Notes: generated by a model not told the origin, from the letters alone. Shown: positions 7,949 to 17,415, counted from the stretch's first letter. The stretch is 64,000 bases of DNA from Botrimarina mediterranea (GCF_007753265.1 NZ_CP036349.1:4001363-4065362); one strand, 5' to 3'. A program made the numbers and translations.

Positions 7949-9229
7949 TTAGGCCGACTTCTTCTCTGGGGTGCTGGTGAACAGCTTCTCACGGCCTTCG
8001 ACGATCGCGTCGGTGACCGTGTAGCGCTGGCCACGCGGCTGGTCGGGCAGTTCGAACAAGATGTCGAGCATCACGTTCTCGATGATCGACCGCAGGCCAC
8101 GGGCGCCGGTCTCACGCTCGTGAGCCCGGTGAGCGATCGCCTCGAGCGCGCCCGGCGTGAACTGCAGGTCGGCCTCTTCCATGCTGAACAACCGCTGGTA
8201 CTGACGTGTCAGGGCGTTGTTCGGCTCGGTGAGCACCCGCACCAGCGCCGACTTGTCGAGCGGACGCAGGCTGCTGACGACCGGCAGTCGGCCAACCAGC
8301 TCGGGGATCATGCCGAACTCCACGAGGTCGTCGGAGTTGACCTGCGAAATCGCTTCGGAGAACGACAGGTCCTCGTTTTGCTCGACGTCCTGACTGAAGC
8401 CGATCGAACGCTTGCCCAGACGCTTGCGAACAATGTCTTCGATGCCGGCGAACGTGCCGCCGCAGATGAAGAGGATGTTCGTGGTGTCGATCTGGATGTA
8501 CTGCTGCTCGGGGTGCTTGCGTCCGCCTTGCGGGGGGACGTTCGCCATCGTGCCTTCGAGCATCTTCAGCAAGGCCTGCTGAACGCCCTCGCCCGACACG
8601 TCGCGGGTGATCGAGACGTTCTGGCTGGTCTTGCCGATCTTGTCGATCTCGTCGATGTAGAGGATGCCACGCTGGGCGGACTCGACATCGAAATCGGCGG
8701 CGTGCAGCAGCTTGAGCAGCAGGTTCTCGACGTCCTCGCCGACATAGCCCGCCTCGGTCAACGTCGTGGCGTCGCCGATGGCGAACGGCACGTTGAGGGT
8801 TCGGGCCAAGGTCTTGGCGAGCAGCGTCTTGCCGCAGCCCGTCGGGCCCACCAGGAGGATGTTAGACTTGTCGATCTCGACGTCGGACTCGTCCTCCGCG
8901 GCCACGAGCCGCTTGTAGTGGCTGTGCACGGCGACAGCGAGCACGCGTTTGGCCGCCTCTTGCCCGATGACGTAGTTGTCGAGCTCGGCGACGATCTCCC
9001 GCGGCGAGGGGATTTTCGTGAACAGCTGCTGGCTGTTCCCGCGACGCTTGCGCTCCTGGTCCAGAATACTCTGGCAGAGCTCGATGCATTCGCCGCAGAT
9101 GTAGACATCGCCCGGCCCTTCGACGAGAGGGCCGACGTCACGGTAACTCTTGCGGCAGAAGGAACAGAACGCGTTCTTCTTCGTGGCGCCGGTGCGCCGC
9201 GTGCCGGTGATCTCTTTACCCGAAGGCAT
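7949..9229 (-). CDS. clpX: ATP-dependent Clp protease ATP-binding subunit ClpX
   Basis: The product has 426 residues, normal for ClpX. The N-terminal zinc domain has Cys at 22, 25, 45 and 48 (CSFC, CGEC). The AAA+ core follows, with Walker A GPTGCGKT near residue 127, Walker B ILYIDEID and a sensor-2 Arg in ETGARGLR. The ClpP-docking loop IGF is present in KRSIGF. ClpX hexamers unfold tagged proteins and feed them to ClpP; no clpP gene is in this window. An AAGGAG site precedes the ATG. The opposite strand carries a long open frame that is only a codon-bias shadow. Confidence 0.98.
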   Translation of the reverse strand: MPSGKEITGTRRTGATKKNAFCSFCRKSYRDVGPLVEGPGDVYICGECIELCQSILDQERKRRGNSQQLFTKIPSPREIVAELDNYVIGQEAAKRVLAVAVHSHYKRLVAAEDESDVEIDKSNILLVGPTGCGKTLLAKTLARTLNVPFAIGDATTLTEAGYVGEDVENLLLKLLHAADFDVESAQRGILYIDEIDKIGKTSQNVSITRDVSGEGVQQALLKMLEGTMANVPPQGGRKHPEQQYIQIDTTNILFICGGTFAGIEDIVRKRLGKRSIGFSQDVEQNEDLSFSEAISQVNSDDLVEFGMIPELVGRLPVVSSLRPLDKSALVRVLTEPNNALTRQYQRLFSMEEADLQFTPGALEAIAHRAHERETGARGLRSIIENVMLDILFELPDQPRGQRYTVTDAIVEGREKLFTSTPEKKSA

Positions 9230-9529
9230 GGACTATTCTCCTTAACCCGTCATGCGTGGCGACGGAACGCGAGGGGCTCGTTAGCCGGTCGTAATTCCAA
9301 TCGCAACTCGTGTGGTGCCGCTCGATGCTCGCGCCCCCGTTCGGTCGGTCCGCGGTCGCCTTCGGGTGGCGGCGGCGTTCTTCCCGACGCCAAGCCCCGA
9401 ACACGTTTTTCCGCTGCGGCCGCTTCCGAACTGGTTCACTCACCTCACGCCAGGCGGGGCTTCCTTGTCCACGCTCAATAGTTCGAGCAGTGTAAGCGTC
9501 CGTGTGTACGTTACGCCGACAGGAATCGT

Positions 9530-9952
9530 TCATCGGCGTTCTTCCGTGCTATCGCCACCGCTGGGGGGCGCCGCGTCACAACCGTCCTGCGCGGCGCCGC
9601 CCACCGCGCCGTTCGTCTCTCCCTCACCCGTAGGGGCGTGATGACTGGACAAGAGCCGCCGGGCCGTCGCCTTCAGGGCTCGGGCCGGGTCGCTGCTGTC
9701 TTTCGCGTCCCCTTCAATCAGCTCGCGCTGGACTTCGGCGTTCAGCCGCTCCTTGATTCGTTGATACTCTTCCGCGCTCAGCTCTCCACGGGAACGGATC
9801 TCGTGGAACTCTGATAGCAGGTCGCTCGCCGTCGACTCTCGCTCCTGCACCCGCCGTTCGCGCCATTTGTGGACGAACACGATGAACGCCGCGGTCATCC
9901 CCAGGATCACCGCGATCCAGACGATAGCGACGGCCAAGGGAGGTAACGACAC
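9530..9952 (-). CDS. small single-pass membrane protein with SHOCT-like segment
   Basis: The product has 140 residues. An N-terminal membrane helix (AVAIVWIAVILGMTAAFIVF) is followed by a basic charged stretch and then SRGELSAEEYQRIKERLNAE, which resembles the short SHOCT helical motif (LSxEEYxxxKxxLL) found at the ends of many membrane proteins. The last ~45 residues are Gly/Ser/Pro-rich and likely disordered. It is on the same strand as clpX and upstream of it, with a 300 bp gap. The function is unknown; SHOCT segments are thought to aid oligomerisation. Confidence 0.7.
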   Translation of the reverse strand: MSLPPLAVAIVWIAVILGMTAAFIVFVHKWRERRVQERESTASDLLSEFHEIRSRGELSAEEYQRIKERLNAEVQRELIEGDAKDSSDPARALKATARRLLSSHHAPTGEGETNGAVGGAAQDGCDAAPPSGGDSTEERR

Positions 9953-10271
9953 GCGCGGAACGCCTTGCTTTTCTCGGTAACGATTCAGCGCAAGCGCTCC
10001 GACAGCGCCAGCATAACCGCCTGCTAGCCAAATCGCGCGCGTCGCACCGGATTATTCGTCAGGGTCGCGTCCTCGGGTGAATGCCGAAGCCGATGCCGCG
10101 GACGCTGCCCGCCTCCCATCTTACCCAATCCTCGCAACAGCCGCACCCGATCAAGCAGGCTCGGCGGGGCGGTCGATAGGGACCGAGACGGGTGCGGTCT
10201 GGTGCTCTTCGGGTCGAACGGCCCCGCCCGCCGAGTTTTTTTCCCGCTGACACTAACGCCCGACGACACGG
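9953..10271. other. 319-bp divergent intergenic region
   Basis: This lies between the divergent small membrane protein gene (minus) and the large secreted protein gene (plus), so it must hold both promoters, but I see no convincing -35/-10 pair. A GC-rich segment at about 10140-10200 has some self-complementarity (GCACCCGAT against ACGGGTGCG). I recognise no RNA gene. Confidence 0.4.
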
Positions 10272-12047
10272 ATGCAGGGCCGACGGCGACCGCCGACCGT
10301 GACGCGAGCTGTGGGGCTTCCCCTAGTGCTGGGGCTCCTCGCACTGGGCCTCTGCTGCGCGTCCATCATGGCCCAGTCGCCCCCAACGGGTACGCCGACG
10401 AGCGAGCCCGTCTACTGGGCCCGGCACGAGCTGATGATCCCCTACCGATGGGGTGGCGCGGCGAAGTCGGGTTCGGAGGTGATCCTCTATTACTCGTCGG
10501 ACCTGGGACGCTCGTGGCGCGTCGCCGGCACGGCCGCGCCGCACGTCCAGTCGTTCCGCTTCCAGTCGCCCGGCGATGGCGAGCACTGGTTCGCCATCCG
10601 CACCTACGACAGCGCCGGCGTCGCCACCCCCGCCGGGCCGCTCGCGCCCGAGATGCGGGTAGTCGTCGACACGACAGCGCCGACGATCGATCGACTCGAC
10701 GCCCAAGTGACCGGCGGCGTGCTGGCCGTCGAACTCAGCGCGACCGACCCGGGCGGCTTCTCAACCGGCCAGCCCGTCTCTCTGTACGCCCAATCGAGTG
10801 GACAGCCAGGCTGGACCCCGGTGCCGATCACGGCTGCACAGCCGTCGGCAGACGGCCGGTCGCTGCGCGTTGTCGGGCAGTGGCAACCGCCGGCAAACGT
10901 GGCGCGTCTCGAAGTCCGTGCGACGGTTGAGGACCGCGCTGGCAACCGCGCCGAGCGTTCCACTTCCGCCAACGCGGCGCAAGCGGTCGCGGCGCTGAAG
11001 CCATCGGCGCCCTCGTTCAGTCTGGGGTCGGGTTGGCCCTCGCCCACTTCGCGGGCATCGACCTCCTCGGGCGATCCGTTCGCAGAGGCCGAGCGGCGGC
11101 ACGGCGGGGCGCCGGGTTTGTTTGCTTCGTCGTCGAGCGCAGCGGCGCCGCCTTCGGCGGGATCGACTCTCCCGGCGGGGCCACCCAGTCTGCCGGCTTC
11201 GGCTACGCCTTGGCCTGCGGAGTCGCCGAAGTCGCGGCCGCTCGTGGCGGGGATGATGGGGGGTGAGAACGCACAGCCATCATCGCAATTCGACTCGGCG
11301 CCGTTCAGTTCGTCGCCGTTCAATTCGGCGAGCTTCCGTCGCTCGTCGGGGGACCCGTTCACAACGACGGACTCGTTCAGCAGTCGCGACCGCGAGCGGC
11401 CTACTTTCAACCCCGCGACGCCGAGCCGGCTCGTCAATAGCGCAGAGTTCGAGTTCGACTATGAACTCGAACACACGGGCCGCTGGGGCGTCGCGAAGGT
11501 CGAGCTGTGGGGCACCAACGATGGCGGACGCAGTTGGCGCCGCTTCGCGGTGGACGCCGACCGTGAGAGCCCGATCTTCGTCACCACGCCCGGTGAAGGG
11601 ACCTACGGGTTCCGCCTCGTGGTCGAGTCGGTCGGCGGACTCGAAGGCACGACACCACGACCGGGCGACGAGCCCGAGGCAATTGTTGGCGTGGACCTCA
11701 CCAAGCCGCAGGTGCTGCTCGGGGACGTACGGCAGGGCGTCGGCTACTTCGCCGACCAGCTGACGATCGAATGGCGCGCCGAGGACGAGCACCTCGCCGA
11801 GCGCCCGATCGACCTCTTCTACTCCAACCGCGAGACGGGCCCCTGGATCCCGATCGCTACGAACTTGCCGAACAATGGTCGGCATACCTGGCGTCTCCAG
11901 CGGCACTTGCCCCGACAACTGTTCGTCCGAGCCGAGGCCCGCGACGAAGCCGGCAACGTCGCCACGGCGGCGTCGCCGCAAGCGATTGAGATCGACGTGT
12001 CGGTAGCGAGCGGGTCGCTGAAGAGTGTACGGGCCAGCGGGAATTGA
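10272..12047 (+). CDS. large secreted Ser/Pro-rich protein with Ig-like segments
   Basis: The product has 591 residues, starting with a signal peptide (GLPLVLGLLALGLCCASIMAQ). The first ~220 residues and the last ~200 look like paired beta-sandwich (Ig/FN3-like) domains with recurrent phrases: LYYSSDLGRSWRVAG, LWGTNDGGRSWRRF and LFYSNRETGPWIPI are three versions of one strand motif, and VVDTTAP and VDLTKPQ mark domain joints. A central ~180-residue region is rich in Ser, Pro and Ala and probably disordered. I know no enzymatic motif; it is best described as a surface or periplasmic structural protein. The start at ATG 10272 has no clear ribosome binding site. Confidence 0.75.
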   Translation: MQGRRRPPTVTRAVGLPLVLGLLALGLCCASIMAQSPPTGTPTSEPVYWARHELMIPYRWGGAAKSGSEVILYYSSDLGRSWRVAGTAAPHVQSFRFQSPGDGEHWFAIRTYDSAGVATPAGPLAPEMRVVVDTTAPTIDRLDAQVTGGVLAVELSATDPGGFSTGQPVSLYAQSSGQPGWTPVPITAAQPSADGRSLRVVGQWQPPANVARLEVRATVEDRAGNRAERSTSANAAQAVAALKPSAPSFSLGSGWPSPTSRASTSSGDPFAEAERRHGGAPGLFASSSSAAAPPSAGSTLPAGPPSLPASATPWPAESPKSRPLVAGMMGGENAQPSSQFDSAPFSSSPFNSASFRRSSGDPFTTTDSFSSRDRERPTFNPATPSRLVNSAEFEFDYELEHTGRWGVAKVELWGTNDGGRSWRRFAVDADRESPIFVTTPGEGTYGFRLVVESVGGLEGTTPRPGDEPEAIVGVDLTKPQVLLGDVRQGVGYFADQLTIEWRAEDEHLAERPIDLFYSNRETGPWIPIATNLPNNGRHTWRLQRHLPRQLFVRAEARDEAGNVATAASPQAIEIDVSVASGSLKSVRASGN

Positions 12048-12059
12048 CGCGAGTCTATG

Positions 12060-12127
12060 GCGAGCCCCCGATGTTAATCGGAGGTGCGAATCTCGCTGCA
12101 CACCCCCGATTAACATCGGGGGCTCGC
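12060..12127. repeat. 27-bp inverted repeat, 14-nt loop
   Basis: Arms 12060-12086 and 12101-12127 match at 26 of 27 positions (arm start GCGAGCCCCCGATG). It lies 12 bp after the stop of the secreted protein gene and between convergent genes. A run of T is absent on both strands. Confidence 0.93.
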
Positions 12128-12171
12128 GATCGGATTGAGATCGGCAAAGATCGCGCTGCACTGATGCTATT

Positions 12172-13119
12172 TCACCGCGCCTCGTGGTAGAGGTTCGTTA
12201 GCGCTGGCTTGAGCATTGGGAACTGAAAGACGAAGTCTTCATTGGGCAAACGCTGCGAGACGACGTACCGACCGTAGAGCACCAGTTCCGGGTCGGTCCG
12301 CATGATGACCGGCGCGCCGAGGCGGACCATCCACTCGAAGGCTGGCAACGCCAGAGGCATTCTGATGACGCGACGCAACGTGCGCATGAATTCAACTTGT
12401 GAGACGGGGTTGGGCGCCGAAGCGATGTAAACGCCCGACATCATGTCGTCGGTAATCGCGCGGGCGAAGAGGTTGTTGAGGTCGGCTTCGTGAATCCACG
12501 ACATGCCCTGCGTGCCGGCTCCAACGCGGCCGCCGAGGCCAATACGGGCGAGCAAACCGAGAGTGGCCAACGCCCCGCCACCGGCGCCGCGGTTGCGGCC
12601 GATAACAAAGCTCGTGCGCAGGATCACACCGCGCTGATCCGGCAGTTTGCTTGCCGCGAAGGCTGCCTCCCACGCCCGAGCGACCATCGGCGCGAGTCCA
12701 ATGCCTTCTGCCGAATCCTCCGCACAGACTGTGGTAGGTGGGTCGCCGTAGATGTGGGCGGTGCTCATCTGCACCCAAACCGGCGGGGGAGAGTCGATGG
12801 TTCGCATCGCCTCGCCCAGCACTCGGGTTGATTCGACCCGTGACCGCAGAATCTCGTCTTGGTGATCGGGGGTCTTGATGCAGTTGACCGATCGGCCGGC
12901 TAGATTCACCACCGCGTCGGCGCCGTCGATCGCCGTCGTCCAATCGCCGAGGTTCCGGCCGTCCCAGTTGGTAGACGCCCACGTGCCGATCACACGAGGC
13001 TTCGCGCGAGAAAGCACCGTCACCTTCGCGCCGCGCCTGGCGAAGTTCGCGGCCATCGAGGTCCCTAGAAAGCCGCTCCCGCCCGCGATGACGATTCGTT
13101 TCTGTTGCAAGTCTTTCAT
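12172..13119 (-). CDS. TIGR01777-type NAD(P)-dependent epimerase/SDR
   Basis: The product has 315 residues and an extended short-chain dehydrogenase fold. The nucleotide-binding motif GGSGFLGTS is at residues ~13-21 and VVNLAGRSV follows strand 4. The STAHIYG block resembles the catalytic Ser/Tyr region, and the C-terminal LNNLFARAI and [16 protein letters not shown] segments match the YfcH/TIGR01777 group with its DUF1731 tail. The substrate of this group is not known. It is convergent with the upstream secreted protein gene and divergent from holA. Confidence 0.87.
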   Translation of the reverse strand: MKDLQQKRIVIAGGSGFLGTSMAANFARRGAKVTVLSRAKPRVIGTWASTNWDGRNLGDWTTAIDGADAVVNLAGRSVNCIKTPDHQDEILRSRVESTRVLGEAMRTIDSPPPVWVQMSTAHIYGDPPTTVCAEDSAEGIGLAPMVARAWEAAFAASKLPDQRGVILRTSFVIGRNRGAGGGALATLGLLARIGLGGRVGAGTQGMSWIHEADLNNLFARAITDDMMSGVYIASAPNPVSQVEFMRTLRRVIRMPLALPAFEWMVRLGAPVIMRTDPELVLYGRYVVSQRLPNEDFVFQFPMLKPALTNLYHEAR

Positions 13120-13217
13120 GTGGGACTGCTTTCGATGCTCGTTGGCATTGGCAGATACTGCGGAGACCGCGAAAGCTGGCGCCGATTAACCCGCTAACCG
13201 AGGCAAGGCCGTCGCGG

Positions 13218-13223
13218 TAAACT
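13218..13223 (+). promoter_or_regulatory. possible -10 element of a leaderless holA transcript
   Basis: TAAACT is followed by seven bases and then the holA ATG at 13231. Spacing and sequence parallel TAGACT before the ATG at 5328. No Shine-Dalgarno sequence is present. No -35 match is seen 17 bp upstream, so this is tentative. Confidence 0.35.
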
Positions 13224-13230
13224 CACCCCC

Positions 13231-14325
13231 ATGGCGAAGAGCAACGCATCCCCGACCGGACTGGACTACCTCCTGTCGCCCACGGCGCCGCCGGGGTCGG
13301 TCGTGGCGGTGGTGGGGGACGATGGGTTTCTCAAGCACGAGGTCCTCGCTTCGCTCCGCAGGTCGCTGTGCGGCGGTGGCGAGAGGGACATCGACTGGCA
13401 CGCCTTCGAGGGGCCGGTTGTCGAGTGGCGCGACGTGATCGACGCCGTTGGGCAGCGGTCGCTGTTCGGGGGCGGCGGTAAGCCGGTCGCCGTGATTGAC
13501 GACGCCGACGTGTTCGTGACGCGCTACCGGGAAAAGCTGGAGGACTTCGCGACGGGCAAGGCAGGAGGCCCAAAAGCGGGACTGCTGGTGCTCGACGTGA
13601 AGACTCTCCCCGGCAACACACGGCTGGCGAAGGCGATCGCCGAGGCGGGCCTGTTGGTCGCCTGCAAGACGCCCGAGCGTGGCCCCGAGGTCGGCAAGCA
13701 CCGCCGCGACGCGGCCAAGTGGCTGACGATGCGGGCCGAGATGGTCCATCAGACGAAGCTCACCCCCGACGCGGTTGAGGTGCTGTTCGACCTGTTGCCG
13801 ATGAGCCTGGGCGTCATCGATCAAGAGGTTGCCCGGCTCGCGCTGTTGGCGGGTGACGGCGGGCGGGTCGATGGGGCGCTGGCGCGCGAGCATGTCGGCG
13901 GGTGGCGGACGCGGACCGCTTGGGACCTCGTGGACGCCGCGGCCGATGGCCGGGCGGCGGACGCGTTGGGGCAGCTCGATCGGCTGTTGCAAGCGGGCGA
14001 GCAACCGATCGGCGTGCTGGCGCAGCTCGGTTCGACGCTGCGCAAGTTCGCCGCCGCCGCGGCCAATGTCGAGGCGGCCGAGCGGATGGGCCAGCGGCCT
14101 TCGCTGTCTTCGGCGCTCAAGGCGGCGGGCTTCGCGCCGTTCAAAATGGAAGCCGCCGAGCGGCAGCTGCGGCAGATCGGCCGCGGCCGCGCGTCGCAGC
14201 TAGCAGACTGGGTGCTGGAAGCGGACCTCGCCATGAAGGGGCACAACAGCGCGCCGGCGCGGGCGCGGCTGGAGCTCGAGCGGCTGTTGCTCCGGCTGTC
14301 GCGCGAGGCGGCGGCGGTCCGCTAG
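13231..14325 (+). CDS. holA: DNA polymerase III delta subunit
   Basis: The product has 364 residues, close to the usual ~340 for the clamp-loader delta subunit. The N-terminal region has the divergent AAA+-like fold without a Walker A (VVAVVGDDGFLKHEVLASLR; LVLDVKTLPGNTRLAK), and the C-terminal part has the helical collar pattern (LDRLLQAGEQPIGVLAQLGS, TLRKF, AERQLRQIGRG). Delta opens the beta sliding clamp during loading. The gene is monocistronic and divergent from the SDR gene; the start at ATG 13231 is the first after a -10-like TAAACT and has no ribosome binding site. Confidence 0.9.
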   Translation: MAKSNASPTGLDYLLSPTAPPGSVVAVVGDDGFLKHEVLASLRRSLCGGGERDIDWHAFEGPVVEWRDVIDAVGQRSLFGGGGKPVAVIDDADVFVTRYREKLEDFATGKAGGPKAGLLVLDVKTLPGNTRLAKAIAEAGLLVACKTPERGPEVGKHRRDAAKWLTMRAEMVHQTKLTPDAVEVLFDLLPMSLGVIDQEVARLALLAGDGGRVDGALAREHVGGWRTRTAWDLVDAAADGRAADALGQLDRLLQAGEQPIGVLAQLGSTLRKFAAAAANVEAAERMGQRPSLSSALKAAGFAPFKMEAAERQLRQIGRGRASQLADWVLEADLAMKGHNSAPARARLELERLLLRLSREAAAVR

Positions 14326-14485
14326 CGTTCGGTCGATAGAGAATCTTTTGTGGCGCACTCCCAAGAGTTTTGCGACTGGCGTTGCTTGAAGTCGCCCAAA
14401 CTTCCTACCATCCGCCGCTCGTTGGTCTGCCGCTAGCACTTCGCCGACCGACGCCGAAAGGATTTGTCACGCCAAAGGATTGGCT

Positions 14486-15898
14486 ATGTCACTGCGCTTG
14501 GCGCCAATCGCACTCGTCACGCTCGCCGGTTGCACGACGCTCGGCACGCCGACGACTGCGCTGAAGGAGATGTCGTCGGCGCACGCCGCCGACCATCGAT
14601 TGGCGGACGCGGCGCCGATGGCCGCCGCGCCGGCAGCCACTGCCGTGCCGCCGGGTCCGTACGCCGAGATGACCGAGCAAGAGGCCATGGCGCAGGTCTC
14701 GCCGATGCTCGCCGAGATCGCCGTTGCCGACCCCGAGCTCCACGGAGAAGTGCTGCAACAACTCTCCGGCACGAAGCCGTCGCTGTGGACGCTGGCCGTG
14801 CAGAGCGCACAACACCGGCTAGCCTACAAGCAACAACTCGCCGAGAAGAGCAAGGCGGGGTCCGATACAACGCAGGTGGCCGCCGCGAAACCGGCGCCGC
14901 CCGCCAAGCTGCCGAGCCCCTACACCACGTCCGACGACAGCGACGTCGTGCAAGCGAGCGCGACGGTCGATACTCCGACGAAGACGGCTGACCCGATGGC
15001 GTTCGACTCGACGGCGATGCCCGACGCGATGCCAATGGTTGTCGGCGGCGATGCTTCCCAGCAGCAACCCTCGGTGATCCAGAACCACCACCTGCTCGAC
15101 GAGTCGGAGCGGGTTGCGATGTCCTCCAAGCGTGGGGCTTCGTCCGCGGCGCCGCAGGCCAAGGCCCTGTTCCCCCCCCAACCCGCCAAGCCGACCGACT
15201 GGCGCGGCCACGTCGATGCTGCGATCACGCAGCTCGGCGCCTCGGCGAGTTCGCCACCGAAGTCCGTGGACGAGGCGCGGGAGCGGATGCGGCTCCAGCT
15301 GTTGCATTTGGTGTCGGGCGACACCAAGCAGGCCGTCACCCCGGCGGCAGGTCTGTCGTCGGCCGAGCAGGGGTACTGGTCGAACCAGCTCTACGCGATG
15401 TCGACGATGCTCGACGAGAACGGCCCCGCCGACCTACGGACGCGCGTCGACGCAGCCGCTCGGCACCAGAGCGAGGCGTCGGCCAAGCTGCGGTCGATGG
15501 GCAACCTGCAAGTCCGCAACTTCGTCGCTTGCCGCGAGGTGTACGGCTACGGCGCCTACGAGCCCTCGAGCGACGCCCGCTACGCCGCCGGCGATCAGTT
15601 GGTTCTGTACGCCGAGCTAGACAACTACCGCAGCGACGCCACGGCGGAGGGATATCGGACGACGTTCGACAGCTCGTACCGCCTCGTGAACCAGGCCGGC
15701 GATGAGGCGGCTTCGGGCGACTTCCCGGTGGTGGACGACCTGTGCCTGACGCTCCGCCGCGACTTCCACATCCAGTACGCATTGACGCTCCCCACGACGC
15801 TGACGCCGGGCGATTACCGTCTGGAGCTGTCGGTGACCGACCGGCTGGGGCAGAAGATTGGGCACGATCAGATGATGATCACCATCGGGCCCCGGTAA
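14486..15898 (+). CDS. putative lipoprotein of unknown function
   Basis: The product has 470 residues. ATG 14486 follows AAAGGA at 14475-14479, a good ribosome binding site; a TTG two codons earlier is less likely. The N-terminus LRLAPIALVTLAGC is a lipoprotein signal with Cys at the cleavage point. Residues ~40-270 are Ala/Pro-rich with alternating helical and disordered parts; the C-terminal ~150 residues (NLQVRNFVACREVYGYGAYE to LELSVTDRLGQKIGHDQMM) look like a folded beta-rich domain. I know of no assigned function; it is probably a planctomycete envelope protein. Confidence 0.8.
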   Translation: MSLRLAPIALVTLAGCTTLGTPTTALKEMSSAHAADHRLADAAPMAAAPAATAVPPGPYAEMTEQEAMAQVSPMLAEIAVADPELHGEVLQQLSGTKPSLWTLAVQSAQHRLAYKQQLAEKSKAGSDTTQVAAAKPAPPAKLPSPYTTSDDSDVVQASATVDTPTKTADPMAFDSTAMPDAMPMVVGGDASQQQPSVIQNHHLLDESERVAMSSKRGASSAAPQAKALFPPQPAKPTDWRGHVDAAITQLGASASSPPKSVDEARERMRLQLLHLVSGDTKQAVTPAAGLSSAEQGYWSNQLYAMSTMLDENGPADLRTRVDAAARHQSEASAKLRSMGNLQVRNFVACREVYGYGAYEPSSDARYAAGDQLVLYAELDNYRSDATAEGYRTTFDSSYRLVNQAGDEAASGDFPVVDDLCLTLRRDFHIQYALTLPTTLTPGDYRLELSVTDRLGQKIGHDQMMITIGPR

Positions 15899-15956
15899 CC
15901 TGTGAAGAAGTTAACAGGGCCGCCAAAACCTTCTCGGAATTGGCCACGTAATACGT

Positions 15957-15962
15957 TATAAT
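15957..15962 (+). promoter_or_regulatory. consensus -10 box upstream of Cys-rich gene pair
   Basis: TATAAT at 15957-15962 is a perfect -10 hexamer, rare in this GC-rich sequence. No good -35 lies 16-18 bp upstream; TTCTCG at 15931-15936 would need a 20-bp spacer, a length seen at activator-twisted (MerR-type) promoters, but no such operator can be shown. Transcription from here would give a leader of about 35 nt to the GTG at 16004. Confidence 0.5.
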
Positions 15963-16003
15963 TGCCCTGTTCCGTCCGTCGCTCTCCGAGGCGTTTTGTT
16001 CCC

Positions 16004-16462
16004 GTGTTCGACCAGCTGCTTGCACTCGTGCTGACGCTGACGCTCGCCGTTGGGGCGATCGTTGAGCCGCCGTGTTGCTGCAAGTCGCCGACGGGCGCCT
16101 GCCGTGTCGCGGCTCTGGACGACTCGACGCCGAACGAGTCTCCGGCGACGAGCTTGCCCGGCTGCTGCAGGGTCGCTCAGGAGGCGCCGCCGTGTTGCCA
16201 ACAGCAGGTGGCTGGCGTCGAGTCGGGTCCGTGCAAGTGCGACGGTTGCTTGACCAATCGGCCTGACGACCCCCTTACCGAAACGGCGGCCGCTCCGCGG
16301 GCGCCTGCTCTGGACGATCTCCCCCTGGCCCTCGGCGCCGGTCCGCTGGACCCGCCTCAGGTCGTCTCGCTTGGCGAGTCGCGATGGGCCGGGTTGGAAG
16401 GTCGCACGCTCGACCGCCCGCCGCCCGATCGGCGGGCCCTGCTCTGTGTGTGGGTCATTTGA
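16004..16462 (+). CDS. small exported Cys-rich protein
   Basis: I start this at GTG 16004, giving 152 residues, because the earlier TTG at 15962 overlaps the TATAAT box. A signal peptide (LLALVLTLTLAVGAIVEP) is followed by Cys clusters: PCCCKSPTGAC, GCCRVAQEAPPCC and CKCDGC. After residue ~85 the protein is Pro/Asp-rich and ends in RRALLCVWVI. The Cys groups suggest soft-metal binding or multiple disulphides. It lies 108 bp before a second, more repetitive Cys-rich gene and may be co-transcribed with it. I recognise no named family, so the metal role is inference. Confidence 0.65.
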   Translation: MFDQLLALVLTLTLAVGAIVEPPCCCKSPTGACRVAALDDSTPNESPATSLPGCCRVAQEAPPCCQQQVAGVESGPCKCDGCLTNRPDDPLTETAAAPRAPALDDLPLALGAGPLDPPQVVSLGESRWAGLEGRTLDRPPPDRRALLCVWVI

Positions 16463-16570
16463 ATCGCTGGCTTCCCTCCGCGCCACGCCATGGGAAGCTT
16501 CTGCTGCGATTCAAATCTCTTCGCTTCGTCCGTTTGACGTAGCGACCATCTCATAACACGGAGTTATGCA

Positions 16571-17002
16571 ATGTTACGTTTAGTTGCTTTGTTTGGAATT
16601 GCTGCCGCGATGGCTTTCACCGGCCGCTTGGCGCCGGCGAATGACGTCGCCGCTGAGACGGCGGGTTGCTGCTGTGGGGCGACGTGTGCTTGCGAAGACT
16701 GCAAGTGCGACGCGACGTGCCCGGGCGGCGACGAGTGCTGCTGTGAGAACGGCACGTGCTGCGAGGATGGCGACTGCTGCACCGGCGACGCGGCTTGCAC
16801 GGTAGGTTGCTGCCCGGCCACCGAAGCCGCTGCGAAGACGACCGCCGTCTCCGCCAAGGCCGCGGCCGACTGCTGCTGTGGCGATGGCTGCGAGTGTGAA
16901 GACTGCACTTGCGACACGTCGTGCCCCGGTGGCGACGAGTGCTGCTGCGAGAGCGGCGAGTGCTGTGAAGACGGTTCGTGCGCCACATCGGACACGATCT
17001 GA
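16571..17002 (+). CDS. exported metallothionein-like protein, duplicated Cys domain
   Basis: The product has 143 residues. The N-terminus (RLVALFGIAAAMAFTGRLAP) is a signal peptide or membrane anchor. Two Cys-rich modules follow (about residues 32-82 and 98-138) that are clear internal duplicates: CEDCKCDATCPGGDECCC against CEDCTCDTSCPGGDECCC. An Ala/Thr-rich linker separates them. Each module has well over ten Cys plus acidic residues, with no aromatic residues, as in metallothioneins, but export is unusual for that group. Sequestration of Cu, Zn or Cd outside the cytoplasm is the natural hypothesis. A strong intrinsic terminator follows. Confidence 0.8.
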   Translation: MLRLVALFGIAAAMAFTGRLAPANDVAAETAGCCCGATCACEDCKCDATCPGGDECCCENGTCCEDGDCCTGDAACTVGCCPATEAAAKTTAVSAKAAADCCCGDGCECEDCTCDTSCPGGDECCCESGECCEDGSCATSDTI

Positions 17003-17033
17003 CGCAGCCGCCTTGTTGAACGCTTGAATGACG

Positions 17034-17068
17034 AGCCCCCCGGTCCAAGTGGCCGGGGGGCTTTTTTT
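17034..17068 (+). terminator. intrinsic terminator of the Cys-rich gene pair
   Basis: Stem 17034-17043 pairs with 17053-17062 (AGCCCCCCGG against CCGGGGGGCT), followed by a seven-T run at 17062-17068. It is the usual rho-independent form. Confidence 0.95.
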
Positions 17069-17073
17069 GTTTT

Positions 17074-17354
17074 GGCGAGCCGGGTGCGTGAGCGACCGGA
17101 GGGAAGTGGGCGCCCGGAGCAACTTCGGTCGCTGACTTAATCAAAGGCTTTGGCGATCATGAGGTTATGGCAAACGATAGGTAAGGAACCGGGGGCTAAG
17201 GCCCCGCGGCTAATAAGCGGCTAGCCACCAAGATCAGCCGGCACGCCTTAGGATCCGGTTCTTCGACTGACGACGATGGATGCAAATGCTCGTCAGCGAC
17301 CGGAGTGAGGCGGGTACCCACTTCCGCTCCGGTCGCTCACGCTCCCGGCTCGCC
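17074..17354. repeat. nested three-layer inverted repeat
   Basis: The outer arms 17074-17110 and 17317-17354 match over 37-38 nt with one mismatch and one single-base gap. A second pair lies inside (17122-17136 with 17292-17306, one mismatch). The centre, 17182-17263, is a third imperfect pair of the type AACCGGxxxCTAAGGC, which reappears in reverse orientation at 31201-31275. This fills most of the 413-bp gap between the Cys-rich terminator and the permease gene; I see no gene in it. Confidence 0.9.
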
Positions 17355-17415
17355 GGTCGTTAGCGCAGGCTCAGTGGGGGTGGTTCGCCGTGCGCTGTCG
17401 TGTTCTGCTGACGCG

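Noticed and set aside
8120-9481. Long plus-strand open frame (453 codons) opposite clpX
   Set aside because: It is the antisense shadow of an unmistakable clpX; the composition (Arg/Ala/Asp-rich, no domains) is what high-GC codon bias produces.
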